Positions 37,505 through 46,359 of a stretch of DNA of 64,000 nucleotides are shown here, in pieces (the first letter of the stretch is position 1; each line of letters opens with the position of its first letter). A program made the translations under genes and the position numbers. The DNA is from Trebonia sp963737285 (GTDB lineage: Bacteria; Actinomycetota; Actinomycetes; Streptosporangiales; Streptosporangiaceae): the NCBI GenBank assembly GCA_963737285.1, contig CAVTRT010000004.1, forward strand, positions 124,001 through 188,000, given 5' to 3'. Under the pieces are notes generated by a model. The model searched no databases, was not told where the DNA came from, and saw nothing but the letters and a program-made list of their open reading frames with translations.

Positions 37505-37540
37505 CGCGGCCGGCGCATCTCCTAGGGTGCGCCGGCCGCG
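37505..37540 (-). terminator. Hairpin between the ABC pair and the GT2 gene
   Basis: A perfect 13-bp stem (37505-37517 with 37528-37540) and a 10-base loop in the 147-base gap. It could weaken expression of the downstream genes or protect the upstream mRNA. Confidence 0.6.
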
Positions 37541-37586
37541 AGCGGCCTGCCGCGGCGAACTGGCGGGTCTCAGGGGCGGGACCCTG

Positions 37587-39371
37587 TCACCGGTAGGCTT
37601 CGGCCTGTAGCTCGTAGAGTTCTGAGTAAAGGCCGTCGCTGGCGGCCAGGGTCGCGTGGTCGCCGATCTCCGCGATGCGGCCGTCCCGCATCACGATGAT
37701 GAGATCGGCCATCCGGACCGTTGAGAAGCGGTGTGACACCAGCAGGGTGATCGCGCCGGTCTGGAGTCCCACGCGCCTGGCTTGCCGGGCGTACTGCTGG
37801 AACAGCGCGTGTTCGGCCTCCGGGTCCAGGGCTGACGTCGGCTCGTCAAGGACGAGCAGCAGCGGAGCATCGCGCATCATCGCCCGTCCGAGTGCGAGCT
37901 TCTGCCACTGGCCACCGGACAACTCGACGCCGTCGGCGTAGTTCTTGCCGAGCTGGGTGTCGAGGCCATCCTCCACCTGGTCCAGGATGTCGGCCGCTTG
38001 CGCCCGTTGCAGCGCCCCGCATACGGCGGGATCGGCGAAGGCCTGCGGCAGGTCGCCTACCCCCACCGTCTGCCGCACCAGGAACTCGTACCGGACGAAG
38101 TCCTGGAACCCGGCGGCTATGCGCTGCCGCCAGTCCTCGACCGGCATCCGGCTCAGGTCGGTCCCGTCGATCAGGATCTGGCCCTCGGACGGCTGGTAGA
38201 AGCCACACAGCAGCTTGACCAGCGTCGTCTTCCCCGCTCCATTCTCGCCCACGATCGCGACCGTTGCCCCGGCCGGCAGCCGGAGGTCGACATCGCGGAG
38301 TACCGGGGCAGCCGTCCCCGGATAGGCGAAGCCCACCCCGCTCATCTCGATTCCCGTGCGCAGCCGCTCCGGGGGGGACGCGACGGCATCCGGCTCGCCG
38401 GCCTCGGTCACCGCCGCACGGATCCGCGCGAGCCGACGGTAGGTGCTCGCCATCCGCTGCAGGTCGCGCAGCAGCGTGACCGCCGTGGTGACCTGCTGGT
38501 TGACCTGGGCGGCGAGGGCGATCACCAGGACGATGTCGCCGACGCTGCGCTGCGCGGCGATCGCGTCACGGACCACGATGATCACGGCGACGACGTATCC
38601 CAGGGCGAAGATGACCTGCCCGGTGGCGCGTATCCAGGCCGCCACCAGATGCGCCCGCCACAGGCCGCGAGTGGCGGCGGCCCACAGCTGCTCGTGACGG
38701 CGGCGCAGTTCGTCCTGGAGCCGGAAGACGCGCAACTCGCCGGCAAAGCGAGCGTCGGTCGACAGGCGAAACAGGTTCAGCGCGACGCGGGTCGGCTCCG
38801 CAGTCGCGGTCTTCGCGCGGTCGAGCACTCGCTCGGCCCACCGGCCGGTCAGCAGGGGCGGCACCGCGGCCAGCGGCAGCAGGAGCAGGAGCGGGTTCTG
38901 CAACGCGAGCAAAATCGCGGTCAGCGCCATGGCCAGGCCGAGTCCCATGCTGCTCAGCAGCGCTTCGAGGCCGACCTCGAAGCGCCGTGTCTCCTGCTGC
39001 AGCACGGTCAGCGCGTCCGCGTGCTCGGGCTGCTCCTGGTGCTCGATGCGAGGAGAGCCGTTGGACACCATGATGAGCTGCTCATCGAAGTCGAGCTCGG
39101 CCATGTCGGACAGCTCGAAATAGGCGATGTGCGCGAAGTGCGAGAAGGTCAGCGTCGCGATGGCCAGCGCCGCGACGCCCACTCCGGCCAGCGCCGCGCC
39201 GGCGGCGTGCCCGGCGACGATCTCATCGGTCATCCGGCCGAGCGCGGCGGCAAGCAGCGGGGCCGCCGCAGCTCCGGCCATCATCAAGACCACCGAGATG
39301 ACCGTCTTGCGCCGGTCCATCCGCCAGGCGGTGGCCAGCATCTGCCAGGAGCCTGTAAGCAGGTCTTTCAC
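37587..39371 (-). CDS. ABC exporter, fused membrane and ATPase domains (half-transporter B)
   Basis: 594 aa. A six-helix membrane domain (about 1-320), then a nucleotide-binding domain with Walker A GENGAGKTT, Q-loop GFQDFV, signature LSGGQWQKLALGRAM, Walker B LLVLDEPTSALD and H-loop SHRFST. It overlaps the gene upstream by 4 bases and pairs with it as a heterodimer. No C39 peptidase domain is present. The cargo is unknown. Confidence 0.9.
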   Translation of the reverse strand: MKDLLTGSWQMLATAWRMDRRKTVISVVLMMAGAAAAPLLAAALGRMTDEIVAGHAAGAALAGVGVAALAIATLTFSHFAHIAYFELSDMAELDFDEQLIMVSNGSPRIEHQEQPEHADALTVLQQETRRFEVGLEALLSSMGLGLAMALTAILLALQNPLLLLLPLAAVPPLLTGRWAERVLDRAKTATAEPTRVALNLFRLSTDARFAGELRVFRLQDELRRRHEQLWAAATRGLWRAHLVAAWIRATGQVIFALGYVVAVIIVVRDAIAAQRSVGDIVLVIALAAQVNQQVTTAVTLLRDLQRMASTYRRLARIRAAVTEAGEPDAVASPPERLRTGIEMSGVGFAYPGTAAPVLRDVDLRLPAGATVAIVGENGAGKTTLVKLLCGFYQPSEGQILIDGTDLSRMPVEDWRQRIAAGFQDFVRYEFLVRQTVGVGDLPQAFADPAVCGALQRAQAADILDQVEDGLDTQLGKNYADGVELSGGQWQKLALGRAMMRDAPLLLVLDEPTSALDPEAEHALFQQYARQARRVGLQTGAITLLVSHRFSTVRMADLIIVMRDGRIAEIGDHATLAASDGLYSELYELQAEAYR

Positions 39372-41281
39372 TCCGCCGCCTCCTCAACGAGTTGCTCGGC
39401 CTCGCCAAAGCGCTCGGCCTGCAGCCGGAACAACGCGGCATAGCGACCGTCGCGCGCCAGCAACTCGTCATGGCTGCCCTGCTCGGCGACGCGGCCGTAC
39501 TCCAGCACCACGATCAGGTCCGCATGCCGTACCGTCGAGAACCGGTGCGAGATCAGCAGCGTGGTGGCACCGCGCGTCAGATCAGCGAACTCATCGAAGA
39601 ACCGCGCCTCGGCTCGCACGTCAAGGCTCGCCGTCGGCTCGTCCAGTACCACGATCGGTGCGCCATGGCGCAGCGCGAACAACGCCCGAGCGAGCCCTAT
39701 ACGCTGCCACTGGCCTCCCGAGAGCTCGGTGCCACCGGTCAGATGCCGTGCCAGCGGGGTATCCAGGCCCAGCGGCAGCCGGTCAAGGGTCTCCGCAAGG
39801 TCAACGGCCCTGGCAGCGTCGCGGATCCCGTCCCCGTCACCACGGTGGGCGATCGCGCCGAACGCGATGTTCTCCGCGGCCGACGCCTCATAGCGGGCAA
39901 AGTCCTGGAAGATCACGCCAAGCTTGCCGCGCCAGCCCGCAAGGGGATACGAACGAATATCCACGCCGTCGGCTCGCACCGAGCCCTGTACCGGCTCGTA
40001 CAGCCGGGCGAGCAGCTTGACCAGCGTGGTCTTACCTGCGCCGTTCAGCCCGACGATGGCCGTGCACCGCCCGACCGGGATGGTCAGATCCAGGCCGTCG
40101 AGAACGGCCCGCTGCTGGCCCGGATAGCGGAACGTGACTCCGTCGAAGTGGATCGCGTTCACTGGATCGGGCACGTCGCCTGCAGACATGAGAGTGCCCT
40201 CCGCCGCATTATCGGCCGCGGACGCGCCGAGGCGCGCGGCGAACCGCTGAACCGCTTCGTGTGCCTTCATCCCGATCGCGGTCGCCAGGTCGGCCTCCGG
40301 GTAGAACTCGCCCAGCCGGAGCGCCCCAAGGCTGGCCTGCATGACCAGGACGAACCTGGTCAGTGTCAGGCCGTGTGTCGCGCTCGCGCCGATCACCCCG
40401 AACACCACGGCCGCAACAGTAAAGCCCCACAGGCCAAACCAGACGAACGGCCACAGGTAGACGCGCCTGCGCTCGGCCCAGACCGGCGCCAGCACCTGCA
40501 GGTACGCGTCCCGCATCGCCTCCCGGAGCCAGCCGACGAGGCCGAACACCCTGATCTCCTTGCCTGCCCCGGTCTGGATGGCGAGCTTGCGCAGGTAGTC
40601 ACTCTTGCGCTCGCCCGCCACCAGGCTGAAGCGGAGTGCCGCGTACTTGCGCAGTCCGCCTCGCTGGCCGTACCGGAACAACATCACGGCTGCGACCAGC
40701 CCCGCTGCGGCCAGCCAGGAGAATGCCGCGCCGACCATGACCGCGTACCCGGTGAGCTGCGTGTACCTGGCGATTAGCGCGAGCAGCCCGGCGCACGCCT
40801 GGCCGGGACTCTGCAGGCCGAATTCCAGGGCGCTGGCGGCGCCGCGCAGGTCATCGAGCGCCTGCTGTTCCTCAAGCGGCGCGACGCCCGCGCTTCGCAG
40901 GGATGCCGACATCAGCTCGTCGAACTGCCGTCCGTCGACCCGGCGGGCGACGAGCTCGCCCAGGGACGTGCCGAACGGTGCGACGATCTGCTGGCCGACG
41001 AACGCCACCGCGGCCACCGCGAACACCGCGAGCAGCGAGGACCATGCGGTGGAGTGCAGGCCGCCCTGAACGGCCGCGGGGACCTTGCCAAGGACGACGC
41101 TCGTCGCGCCGACGAACACGACCGGCAGCGCGCCGGCCAGCAGGTAGACCCCGGCGGCTGCCGCTACCAGCCAGGGGCCAGCCTGGGGCACGAGGCGGAT
41201 GATGTTCCACCTGGCCTCGGCGAGCTCCCGAGGCGTCGCCCGCGGGATCGGCCGGTGCGCATCCGCACGAATCGGCCTCAT
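39368..41281 (-). CDS. ABC exporter, fused membrane and ATPase domains (half-transporter A)
   Basis: 637 aa. Membrane domain (about 25-340), then Walker A GLNGAGKTT, Q-loop IFQDFARYE, signature LSGGQWQRIGLARAL, Walker B IVVLDEPTASLD and SHRFSTVR. Both members of the pair keep the catalytic Glu, so neither ATP site is obviously dead. The start overlaps the stop of the GT2 gene upstream (ATGA). Confidence 0.9.
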   Translation of the reverse strand: MRPIRADAHRPIPRATPRELAEARWNIIRLVPQAGPWLVAAAAGVYLLAGALPVVFVGATSVVLGKVPAAVQGGLHSTAWSSLLAVFAVAAVAFVGQQIVAPFGTSLGELVARRVDGRQFDELMSASLRSAGVAPLEEQQALDDLRGAASALEFGLQSPGQACAGLLALIARYTQLTGYAVMVGAAFSWLAAAGLVAAVMLFRYGQRGGLRKYAALRFSLVAGERKSDYLRKLAIQTGAGKEIRVFGLVGWLREAMRDAYLQVLAPVWAERRRVYLWPFVWFGLWGFTVAAVVFGVIGASATHGLTLTRFVLVMQASLGALRLGEFYPEADLATAIGMKAHEAVQRFAARLGASAADNAAEGTLMSAGDVPDPVNAIHFDGVTFRYPGQQRAVLDGLDLTIPVGRCTAIVGLNGAGKTTLVKLLARLYEPVQGSVRADGVDIRSYPLAGWRGKLGVIFQDFARYEASAAENIAFGAIAHRGDGDGIRDAARAVDLAETLDRLPLGLDTPLARHLTGGTELSGGQWQRIGLARALFALRHGAPIVVLDEPTASLDVRAEARFFDEFADLTRGATTLLISHRFSTVRHADLIVVLEYGRVAEQGSHDELLARDGRYAALFRLQAERFGEAEQLVEEAAE

Positions 41282-42189
41282 AGCGCACCTTGCCGCGTTG
41301 TCCGGTACTCCGCGCAGGGGGGCAACTCGACGTCCCGGATGAGATCGTTTATATTGAACGGGCTTATGCTTGAATAGCGCATGAGCCGGGTTATCGGAGT
41401 GTTGTATTTCTCGGCGATGTACCGGTAATTATCCGCGGCCCCGCTCACGTTATTATCGAATTTTTTTGGATGCGGGCAATGCACGGAGCTCGCCTGCCGG
41501 TTCACGGTGATGCGAACACCGTTACGGTGCAGCCTGTAGGCTAGATCAAGGTCCTCCCCGCCCCAGCTTTTGAATTTCTCATCGAACGACCCCGCCGAGC
41601 GGATCTGCGCCGTCCCGGCCGATACGTTGCACGTCCAGAATACGATCCACGGGGCGGGCAGGTCGCCGATTTCATCGGTGTACTTGACGTAGAACTCCTC
41701 GCGTATGTCGAGCCATCGCCGTTGATCAGCCATTCTCTTGATCGATCCGTCCAGGTCATCGAAGTCGATGGCCCGACTGATGAGTTCGGCGTCTTCGTTA
41801 TTCTCGTTGAAGCCGTAGACGTAGCCGCAGACAGCGACCGGGCCGGCGGACTCGTGGCTCACGACGTGCGCTCGCAGGCAACCGGAGTGCAGCAGCACCC
41901 CGGAGTCGATGAAGACGCAGATGTCCGCCCTAGCGTTCGCAACGCCCACGTTCCGCGCCTTGGCGACGCGCCAACCCTCGTCCTCCTGGAAGAAGTAGCG
42001 CAGGTTGAGGCGCTCACGATAGTCGGCAACCATCGCGGCGGTGGAGTCGCTCGACCCGTCGTCCACGACAAGGACCTCGAACTGCTCGGAGGGCAGGGCC
42101 TGCCGGGCCAGCGAGTCAAGGGTGCGACGAAGCAAAGGCACCCGGTTGTACGTCGGAATGATGACACTGCACTTCAGCGGATTATCCAT
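41278..42189 (-). CDS. GT2 glycosyltransferase
   Basis: 303 aa. VIIPTYNRVPLLRRTLDSL, VVDDGSSDST, the DxD-type VFIDSGVLLH, and a galactosyltransferase-type C-terminal motif GSFDEKFKSWGGEDLDLAYRL. It is a paralogue of the GT2 at 36.1 kb but lacks the methyltransferase-like tail. It is translationally coupled to the ABC pair. The 3' third (41380-41480) is AT-rich and has a run of seven T, unlike the core genes, which suggests acquisition by transfer. Confidence 0.87.
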   Translation of the reverse strand: MDNPLKCSVIIPTYNRVPLLRRTLDSLARQALPSEQFEVLVVDDGSSDSTAAMVADYRERLNLRYFFQEDEGWRVAKARNVGVANARADICVFIDSGVLLHSGCLRAHVVSHESAGPVAVCGYVYGFNENNEDAELISRAIDFDDLDGSIKRMADQRRWLDIREEFYVKYTDEIGDLPAPWIVFWTCNVSAGTAQIRSAGSFDEKFKSWGGEDLDLAYRLHRNGVRITVNRQASSVHCPHPKKFDNNVSGAADNYRYIAEKYNTPITRLMRYSSISPFNINDLIRDVELPPCAEYRTTRQGAL

Positions 42190-42209
42190 GATCCTTCCCG
42201 ATTATGGCT

Positions 42210-42953
42210 TCAGTGTCCTGAGCAGTGACCGGGTGCCTGACCGGGCATGTATTTGTCGTGGTGCCGGAGCCAACCGCGCCACTCCGGGCTATCCTGCCTG
42301 CCGAGCGGCGTCAGGTCGAGGAAGATGTCGGCGCCGTGCAGCAAGTCGTTGCCAGCCCCGTACGCCGAGTATGTGTGAAACACCGTGTTCCCCTCGCGCA
42401 GGAAAACGCTGACGCCGCCTTGCTCGCCGCTTGTTGAGTGCACCTCACCGGCCGCCTCGAGTTCCGCCTTGTCCTTGTAGTCGTATTCGACGGGCGTCAC
42501 GGATTCGTCGAGCGTGACATGGAAGTCGTAGTTGAAATCACTGCCGAAGGACGAATACCACGGGATGGACCAGCCCATGCGTTCACGGAAAGCCCCGATC
42601 TTTGCCTGCGGTGCGCGGGACACCATGACGAGCGAGGTATCGCGCGCGTGCAGATGCTCGAGATGCCCGATGTTGTCGACTAGATACGAGCAGTGCGGGC
42701 AGCCTTGCTCCCAGTCCGGCCCGAACATGAAGTGATAGGTAATGAGCTGGCGGCGTCCGGCGAAGAGGTCAAGCAGGCCGGCCCTGCCATCGGGGCCGTC
42801 GAAGACGTAGGCCTTCTCGATCTGCACCATGGGCAGGTTGCGCCGGTCGGCGGCCAGCACCGCTAGCATCTCTATGGCCTCTCGTTCCCTGACGCGCAGG
42901 GCCTTGCGCTCGCGGAGCCATTCTTCTCGCGGCAGAACACGCGGGAGATTCAC
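42210..42953 (-). CDS. DUF899 thioredoxin-like protein
   Basis: 247 aa from GTG 42953. The family core is clear: the segment YHFMFGPDWEQGCPHCSYLVDN, then SRAPQAKIGAFRERMGW and GVSVFLREGNTVFHTYSAYGAG, ending LDLTPLGRQDSPEWRGWLRHHDKY. The redox pair reads CPHC, the DsbA-type sequence, where DUF899 proteins usually have CPSC. It heads the GT2/ABC operon, 20 bases upstream of the GT2 gene, so a redox role in making the exported product is possible. Confidence 0.85.
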   Translation of the reverse strand: MNLPRVLPREEWLRERKALRVREREAIEMLAVLAADRRNLPMVQIEKAYVFDGPDGRAGLLDLFAGRRQLITYHFMFGPDWEQGCPHCSYLVDNIGHLEHLHARDTSLVMVSRAPQAKIGAFRERMGWSIPWYSSFGSDFNYDFHVTLDESVTPVEYDYKDKAELEAAGEVHSTSGEQGGVSVFLREGNTVFHTYSAYGAGNDLLHGADIFLDLTPLGRQDSPEWRGWLRHHDKYMPGQAPGHCSGH

Positions 42954-43144
42954 CAGGATCGATCCCTCCTTGTACCGGCGGCACCCGGGGTCGGGCGCCT
43001 CTCATGAACAAGGTCGGAGCCGACCGTCCGGCCGTGACAGCTTTGTGGACAGGCCACCCGGCTGGTTTCGTGGCGTATTCCGTGCCGACTGCCCGGAGGC
43101 TGATATCGTCCAGACGATGTCCGTGAGCGGAAAGAGGCGGAATC

Positions 43145-43486
43145 ATGCGGTACCTGATGCTGGTGTGCGTTAATGAATCCCTCCAGATGACCCCGGAAGA
43201 GCATGCGGAACACATGAGGGCCGTTGGCTCCTGGGTTCGCGAGATGGAAGACCGCGGGGTACGCGTGCTTGGCGACCGGTTGCGCCCCGCCGACGACGCG
43301 GTCGCCATTCAGGTGCGCGACGGCGAACTCCTGATGTCCGAGGGGCCGTTCGCCGAGGCGAAGGAGCAGATGGGCGGCTTCGACGTGATCGAGTGCGCCG
43401 ACCAGGACGAGGCGATCGAGGTGGCGTCGCGCCATCCCGGCGCGCAGTACGGCACGATCGAGCTGCGGCCGTTCTGGCCGGAGTGA
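43145..43486 (+). CDS. YCII/DGPF-domain protein
   Basis: 113 aa. MRYLMLVCVNE start and the DGPF-type motif LLMSEGPFAEAKEQMGGFDVIE. These proteins are paired with ECF sigma factors of the ECF42 type, which is encoded convergently 14 bases away. GAGGCGG lies 6 bases before the ATG. The biochemical role is unknown. Confidence 0.92.
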   Translation: MRYLMLVCVNESLQMTPEEHAEHMRAVGSWVREMEDRGVRVLGDRLRPADDAVAIQVRDGELLMSEGPFAEAKEQMGGFDVIECADQDEAIEVASRHPGAQYGTIELRPFWPE

Positions 43487-43500
43487 GGCGAGGCGCGGCC

Positions 43501-44751
43501 TCAGCCGTCGGCCGCGAGGGCCGCGGCGCGGTCTTCGAGGTAGCGCCGCTCCGGGACACTGGCCGTCTGGCGGGCCGCCTGCTGGTAGCAGGCGCGCGCG
43601 GCCGCATGGTCGCCGGCCATTTCCAGCATGTGCGCGCGCACCGCAGCCAGGCGGTGGTACCCGGCCAGCCGGGCGTCCGCCTCCAGGCTGCCGAGCAGGT
43701 CGAGTGCGGTCCGCGGGCCGTGCACCATCGCGACCGCCACCGCGCGGTTCAGCGCGACAACGGGGCTCGGCGTGATCCGCTGCAGCAGGTCGTACAGGCC
43801 GAGGATCTGCGGCCAGTCCGTGTCCTGCGCGCGCGCCGCCTCAGCGTGCACCGCGGCGATCGCCGCCTGCACGTGGTAGGGACCCACCGGTCCCGCGGAA
43901 AGCACGTTGGTCAGCAGCGCGATCCCCTCCCCGATCATCGCCCGGTCCCACCTGCTGCGGTCCTGCGCGTCCAGCGGGATCGGGGTCCCGTCCGGCCGGG
44001 TGCGCGCGCCGCGCCGGGCCTCGGTGAGGAGCATCAGCGCCAGCAGCGCGGCGACCTCTCCGTCCTCCGGCCGCAACCGGTGGATCTCGCGGGTCAGCCT
44101 GATCGCCTCGGCGGTGAGGTCGGCGCGCCGCACCTGCGGACCTGACGTGGTGGCGTACCCCTCGTTGAAGATCAGGTAAAGCACGTGCAGGACCACCCGC
44201 AGCCGGGCGGGCCATTCCTCCCCGGCTGGCAGTTGGAAGGGGGCGCGGCTGGCCTTGATGCGCTGCTTGGCCCGGCTGATCCGCTGCCTCATGGCCGGCT
44301 CGGTAGTAAGCCAGGCTCCCGCGATCTGCTCCGTCGTCAGCCCGCCGACCGCGCGCAGCGTCAGGGCGGCCTGCGCGACCGGGGAGAGGGCCGGGTGACA
44401 GCACATGAACAGCAGCGTCAGCGTGTCGTCCCGCTCCGGCGCCCGCTCGGCCTCCGGCCCGGGAGTCCACAGCTGATCCACTGGCTCCATGCCCACGCTC
44501 GCCGCCTCCCGGCGGCGGCGGGCGAGCTCGCTGCGATAGTGATCCGCCAGCCTGCGTGACGCCACGGTGATCAGCCAGGCCAGGGGCTTATCGGGCACTC
44601 CGTCATCGCGCCATTGCACGGCCGCCGCGAGCAAGGCCTCCTGCACCGCGTCCTCGCACTCGCTGAAGTCGCCGAAACGGCGCACGAGCACGCCGAGCAC
44701 CTTCGGCGCGAGTTCGCGCAGCAGGTCCTCATCGCTGCCATCGGCGTTCAT
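43501..44751 (-). CDS. ECF42-type RNA polymerase sigma factor with C-terminal helical extension
   Basis: 416 aa from ATG 44751; an upstream in-frame extension was rejected as unlike the family. Region 2 (VRRFGDFSECEDAVQEALLAAAVQW, PLAWLITVASRRLAD), region 4 (LTLRAVGGLTTEQIAGAWL) with the linker LLFMCCHPALSP, and then a 200-residue TPR-like DUF6596 extension (YLIFNEGYATTSG, RAVAVAMVHGPRTALDLL) that defines ECF42. The extension and DGPF partners replace the usual anti-sigma factor. The regulon may include the adjacent genes. Confidence 0.92.
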   Translation of the reverse strand: MNADGSDEDLLRELAPKVLGVLVRRFGDFSECEDAVQEALLAAAVQWRDDGVPDKPLAWLITVASRRLADHYRSELARRRREAASVGMEPVDQLWTPGPEAERAPERDDTLTLLFMCCHPALSPVAQAALTLRAVGGLTTEQIAGAWLTTEPAMRQRISRAKQRIKASRAPFQLPAGEEWPARLRVVLHVLYLIFNEGYATTSGPQVRRADLTAEAIRLTREIHRLRPEDGEVAALLALMLLTEARRGARTRPDGTPIPLDAQDRSRWDRAMIGEGIALLTNVLSAGPVGPYHVQAAIAAVHAEAARAQDTDWPQILGLYDLLQRITPSPVVALNRAVAVAMVHGPRTALDLLGSLEADARLAGYHRLAAVRAHMLEMAGDHAAARACYQQAARQTASVPERRYLEDRAAALAADG

Positions 44752-44997
44752 ACCCCCATCATGCAACACCAGAGCCGGACCGCCGTCATGCTCGTCGCGT
44801 CCGGCACGGCACGGTGAACCGCCGCCCGCTGGCCGCGGAACTCGCAATTTCAAAGAGCCGCAGTGATAGCCGGAGAGTTAACGTAAGGGCAATCAGGTAA
44901 CCGCCTTCTGATGACGTGATAATCACAGAAATCCTGTCGGCGATCACGACCACACCCTTTCATGGCCTTAGCACTCATTACAAGGAGGCAGTGTTCC

Positions 44998-46236
44998 ATG
45001 CCAGAAGCCGTGTGCCCTTGGGTCCTCGATACCGATGGAAAAGACACGCACGGAGAGACGGCCCGGCTTCGTGAGCAGGGCCCGATCGCACGTGTCGAGT
45101 TGCCGGGCGGCGTCCTCGCGTGGTCAGTGCACGGTTATGAGATCGCCAAGCAGATCATGAACGACGAGCGATTCTCAAAGGACCCGCGACGGAGCTGGCC
45201 CGCGTACATCAACGGGGAGATCTCGCCGGGCTGGCCGCTGATCACGTGGGCCGTCATGGACAACATGGCCACGCACGACGGAGCCGACCATAGCCGCCTG
45301 CGCCGGCTGCTGCTGAAGGCCTTTACCACGGGTCGGGTCGAGGCCATGGCACCGCAGCTCAAGACGCTCGTGGCAGACCTGCTCGACCGCATGGAGGCAG
45401 CCACCCACCCGATCGTAGACCTGAGGGCAGCCTTCACCCAGGAACTGCCTACCCGGATGATGTGCGATCTCTTCGGCGTGCCCGAGGAGGCCCGGGCCGA
45501 GGTGCTCCAGGGCGGCCACGTCAACGTCGATACCCGGATCAGCGAGGAGGTGGCCGAGGCAAACGTCGAGCAGTGGGAGAAGGCGATCGCCGATCTCGTC
45601 GAGTACAAGCACCACACGCCAGGCGACGACCTGACCAGCGCGCTGATCGCGGCCAAGGAGGAGGACGGCTCACGGCTGAGCGACAACGAGATGATCGGCA
45701 CCCTGCACCTGCTGCTCGGCGCGGGCTCGGAGACCCTGGTGAACGGTCTCGGCCACTGCGTCCTAGCCGTGCTGACCGATGCCGAACTGCGCGAGCAGGT
45801 GATGGGCGGCTCGATCTGCTGGGACGACGTGTTCGAGGAGGCGCTCCGGGTGGAGTCACCGGTCGCGCACCTGCCGTTCCGTTACGCTACCGAGGACATC
45901 GAGATCGACGGAGTGAAGATCGCCAAGGGCGATGTGCTGCTCGTCGACTTCGCCGGCATCGGGCGCGACCCGGCCATCCACGGCGACACCGCTGACATCT
46001 TTGACGCCACCCGTCCGGACAAGTCGCATCTCTCCTTCGGGTATGGCCTTCACTACTGCCTCGGCGCCCGGCTGGCCAAGATGGCGGCCATGATTGGCCT
46101 TCCCGCGCTGTTCGAACGGTTCCCTGACCTGCAACTGGCGGTTCGCCGGGACGAGCTTCAGCCGCAGGGCAGTTTCGTGGTGAACGGCCACCGCACCATT
46201 CCCGTCCGGCTCAGCGCGGTAGCTGCCGGGGTATGA
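44998..46236 (+). CDS. Cytochrome P450
   Basis: 412 aa from ATG 44998 with AAGGAGG 9 bases upstream. I-helix LLGAGSETLVN (the AGxxT variant), K-helix ExxR in EEALRVESP, and the haem loop FGYGLHYCLGARLA with Cys354 as the haem ligand. It is a bacterial class I-type P450 that needs an external ferredoxin; none is adjacent. The substrate is unknown; the surrounding genes suggest a natural product. An epoxide hydrolase follows on the same strand after about 120 bases. Confidence 0.93.
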   Translation: MPEAVCPWVLDTDGKDTHGETARLREQGPIARVELPGGVLAWSVHGYEIAKQIMNDERFSKDPRRSWPAYINGEISPGWPLITWAVMDNMATHDGADHSRLRRLLLKAFTTGRVEAMAPQLKTLVADLLDRMEAATHPIVDLRAAFTQELPTRMMCDLFGVPEEARAEVLQGGHVNVDTRISEEVAEANVEQWEKAIADLVEYKHHTPGDDLTSALIAAKEEDGSRLSDNEMIGTLHLLLGAGSETLVNGLGHCVLAVLTDAELREQVMGGSICWDDVFEEALRVESPVAHLPFRYATEDIEIDGVKIAKGDVLLVDFAGIGRDPAIHGDTADIFDATRPDKSHLSFGYGLHYCLGARLAKMAAMIGLPALFERFPDLQLAVRRDELQPQGSFVVNGHRTIPVRLSAVAAGV

Positions 46237-46359
46237 GCGGGCCGGGGCGGGCCTAGCGCATGGCCGAGCCGTGCGCCAGGCCCGCCTTTCCGCTGATCAC
46301 TCTCGGATCGCCAAGAAGCCAGGATCCAACCGATCACAAGATAGGTGGAACAGATCAGC

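Noticed and set aside
37998..39443. 481-residue plus-strand open frame opposite the ABC transporter gene
   Set aside because: Antisense shadow; the ABC gene has all motifs on the minus strand.
39392..40777. 461-residue plus-strand open frame opposite the second ABC gene
   Set aside because: Antisense shadow with no domain.
41278..42953. Glycocin-type bacteriocin locus
   Set aside because: GT2, ABC and thioredoxin-like genes fit the logic, but no Cys-rich precursor peptide and no C39 peptidase domain were found.
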